From: Lachnospiraceae bacterium
GTDB taxonomy: Bacteria > Bacillota > Clostridia > Lachnospirales > Lachnospiraceae
DNA length: 52,985 nt
Direction of reading: 5' to 3'
NCBI GenBank assembly: GCA_017521605.1
Contig: JAFXCD010000093.1
Span: forward strand, 1 to 52,985
Shown here: piece after piece, positions 51,413-52,985 of the stretch
Position numbering within the stretch: the stretch's first letter is position 1
How the letters are laid out: the number at the start of each line of letters is the position of its first letter
The notes under the pieces: generated by a model
Databases searched by the model: none
Told to the model about the DNA's origin: nothing
What the model saw: only the letters and a program-made list of their open reading frames with translations
Program-made: the position numbers and the translations under genes

Positions 51413-52399
51413 ATGAAAGAATCAATGAAAAAATTATTAATGGCAGGTTTGCTTTTTGCAATGGTCTTAGTGTGTGCGGTAGGTTGTGGGAAAGCGAAGG
51501 AAGAAAGTACCACGATCCGCGTGGGTGGTATGAAAGGACCTACCTCCATGGGACTTTTATTTTTGCAAGAAAAGGATGCAAATGGGGAAGCTCTGGAGGA
51601 TTATGAATTTCAAATGGTAACCTCTGCTGATGAACTGTTGCCTCTAATGATAAAAGGTGAGCTGGACATCGCTCTGGTACCGGCTAATGTAGCAGCTATT
51701 CTGTATCAGAAAACAGAAGGACAGGTAAGTGTCATTGATATTAATACCTTAGGTGTTTTGTACATGGTTTCCGGTGATACAGACATTCAAACAGTAAATG
51801 ATTTAAAAGGAAAAACAATCTATCTTACAGGTAAGGGAACAACACCTGATTATGTGCTTCATTATATTTTAAGTGCCAACAATATGTTGGAAGAAGTAAA
51901 GCTGGAATACAAATCAGAAGCTACGGAAGTGGCAGCTCTTTTGGCAGAGCAGCCGGAGGCTATCGGTTTATTACCCCAGCCTTTTGTGACAGTGGCTTGT
52001 ATGCAGAATGAGAAGTTACAGGTGGTTCTGGATATGAACCAAGAGTGGACCCGTCTTCAGGGCGAGGATGGCAGCCGTATGGTTACCGGTGTCACTGTAG
52101 TGCGTAATGAATTTTTAGAAACGTATCCCAATGCTGTGAAGAATTTCTTACAAGAGCATAAGGAAAGTGCAGAAGCCATCAACAGCGACGTGAAAAAGGG
52201 TGCTGAGCTGGTGGTGAATGCGGAAATCATCGCCAAAGCACCGGTGGCAGAAAAGGCCATCCCCAAGTGTAATATCACCTTTATAGCAGGAGACGAAATG
52301 AAGCAGGCATTAAGCGGATATCTGGAGGTACTCTTTGAACAGAATCCTACTGCGGTAGGCGGAAAGCTGCCGGAGGAAGGGTTTTATTATGTGAAGTAG
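51413..52399 (+). CDS. Orphan ABC substrate-binding lipoprotein (NitT/TauT/SsuA-like)
   Basis: 328 residues, GGAAGGA before the ATG. Lipobox AVGC (Cys at about residue 25). Two-lobed fold of the SsuA/NMT1 family: IRVGGMKGPTSMGL, a GELDIALVPANVAAIL block, then a lobe with LKGKTIYLTGKGTTPDYVL and the second pair ATEVAALL, EAIGLLPQPFV. Ligands in this family include sulfonates, nitrate, thiamine precursors and bicarbonate. No permease or ATPase gene lies on either side within the window, so the partner must be encoded elsewhere, or the protein acts in sensing. Confidence 0.83.
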   Translation: MKESMKKLLMAGLLFAMVLVCAVGCGKAKEESTTIRVGGMKGPTSMGLLFLQEKDANGEALEDYEFQMVTSADELLPLMIKGELDIALVPANVAAILYQKTEGQVSVIDINTLGVLYMVSGDTDIQTVNDLKGKTIYLTGKGTTPDYVLHYILSANNMLEEVKLEYKSEATEVAALLAEQPEAIGLLPQPFVTVACMQNEKLQVVLDMNQEWTRLQGEDGSRMVTGVTVVRNEFLETYPNAVKNFLQEHKESAEAINSDVKKGAELVVNAEIIAKAPVAEKAIPKCNITFIAGDEMKQALSGYLEVLFEQNPTAVGGKLPEEGFYYVK

Positions 52400-52415
52400 G
52401 TATAGTATATGAGGA

Positions 52416-52458
52416 GCGATGTCTTTGTACTATTGTAGGTGCAGGGACATCGTTTTTT
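52416..52458 (+). terminator. Terminator after the lipoprotein gene
   Basis: CGATGTC (52417-52423) pairs with GACATCG (52446-52452), then six Ts; the loop is long (22 nt). Confidence 0.7.
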
Positions 52459-52489
52459 GTGCTATAAAAATGTAAAAATTATACAGAGA

Positions 52490-52518
52490 TTGACAATTGA
52501 ATGCAATTTTTATAGAAT
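52490..52518 (+). promoter_or_regulatory. Promoter of the right-edge repeat protein gene
   Basis: TTGACA (52490-52495), 17-nt spacer, TAGAAT (52513-52518). The leader is about 65 nt and ends with AGGAGTAAGGAA before the ATG. Confidence 0.68.
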
Positions 52519-52589
52519 ATAGACGTTAATTTGCTTTGATACAGATTTAAATTAATAAAGTAAAATGATTAGCAGGAGTAAGGAATAAA

Positions 52590-52985
52590 ATGAAAAAGAT
52601 AGGCAAGATATTGGCAATAATGAGTATGGTGGGAATTTTGTTGATGGCTAATATTATGGAAATACATGCAGAAGAATATGAATATGACATGTTGAATAGG
52701 GTAAAAAAGGTTATTTATGAGGATGGGAGTTATGTGGAATACGAGTATGATAAGAATGGAAATATTGTAGATATTAAGGTGTACGAGTCACTTTCGGAGG
52801 AAGAATATAAACCCGAAGAGGAAGAGAAGCCGTCAGAAGAAGGAGACGATACTACTGAGGAAAGTAAACCCGAAGAGGAAGAGAAGCCGTCAGAAGAAGG
52901 AGACGATACTACTGAGGAAAGTAAACCCGAAGAGGAAGAGAAGCCGTCAGAAGAAGGAGACGATACTACTGAGGAAAGTAAACCC
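52590..52985 (+). CDS. Partial secreted protein with YD-like segment and perfect tandem repeats
   Basis: 132 residues visible; the gene runs off the right edge with no stop. Start ATG 52590, with AGGAG and AAGGAA upstream. Signal peptide to about residue 28 (MEIHA), then a segment like a YD/RHS repeat (VIYEDGSYVEYEYDKNGNIV). From residue 74 it becomes an acidic tandem repeat of 19 residues (KPEEEEKPSEEGDDTTEES), three full copies and a start of a fourth. The repeat is probably a flexible stalk; a functional domain may lie beyond the edge. Confidence 0.75.
   Translation, partial: MKKIGKILAIMSMVGILLMANIMEIHAEEYEYDMLNRVKKVIYEDGSYVEYEYDKNGNIVDIKVYESLSEEEYKPEEEEKPSEEGDDTTEESKPEEEEKPSEEGDDTTEESKPEEEEKPSEEGDDTTEESKP
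52809..52985 (+). repeat. 57-bp perfect tandem repeat
   Basis: Units at 52809-52865, 52866-52922 and 52923-52979 are identical base for base; a fourth begins at 52980. In frame, encoding 19 residues per unit. Continues past the edge. Confidence 0.97.

Overview
The window looks like chromosomal DNA of a spore-forming, Gram-positive anaerobe of the Clostridia, most likely Lachnospiraceae. Evidence: low to moderate GC, strong AGGAGG ribosome sites, TTGACA/TATAAT promoters, an alpha/beta-type small acid-soluble spore protein, a SpoIID-like protein, an LPXTG-type surface enzyme, a CIRCE operator, and a four-gene operon whose first two products resemble DUF5717 and DUF5716, which I associate with Lachnospiraceae. 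There is no rRNA, CRISPR array, transposase, integrase or phage gene. The species cannot be named from sequence alone.

Layout. 1-2.8 kb: a left-truncated beta-propeller-like protein, an LRR/DUF4253 protein and a small membrane protein. 2.8-6.3 kb: a 1102-residue modular surface enzyme (SGNH esterase plus TIM-barrel-like domain, cell-wall anchor) and a short low-complexity ORF. 6.4-6.9 kb: a promoter- and terminator-bounded non-coding transcript rich in GUAC/AGGA motifs. 7-9.6 kb: LRR lipoprotein, GH3 hexosaminidase and a small orphan. 9.7-15.4 kb: a YtrA-like GntR regulator with ABC ATPase, three permease-like proteins and a membrane serine hydrolase. 15.4-16.4 kb: a candidate type I toxin locus and a tRNA-Gly. 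16.7-24.3 kb: a beta-CASP nuclease, an Asp/Glu racemase homologue, three orphan small genes, DHFR and two convergent polytopic membrane proteins. 24.4-34.1 kb: ilvE, sbcD-sbcC-PrsA-like lipoprotein, CIRCE-htpG and a SpoIID/PG-binding protein. 34.1-38 kb: hexuronate catabolism (AraC regulator divergent from uxuA-uxuB). 38-45 kb: the unknown four-gene operon. 45-47.6 kb: a polar amino acid ABC transporter. 47.6-49.7 kb: a PurF-like protein without the catalytic cysteine and a HAD hydrolase. 49.7-53 kb: small membrane protein, SEC-C protein, spore protein, orphan substrate-binding lipoprotein, and a secreted protein with a perfect 57-bp tandem repeat running off the right edge.

The genes fall into short independent operons. 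The uxu genes convert mannonate and fructuronate, with a 20-bp-spaced direct repeat next to the uxuA promoter as the probable AraC-family site. SbcCD and the PrsA-like foldase are translationally coupled. HtpG appears to be under HrcA control through CIRCE. The best candidates for undescribed biology are the 38179-45072 operon (Hsp70/actin-like fold, giant protein, TPR protein and membrane coiled-coil protein), the GGA-rich non-coding RNA at about 6.48-6.88 kb, and the nested-ORF toxin-like locus at about 15.8-16.1 kb.
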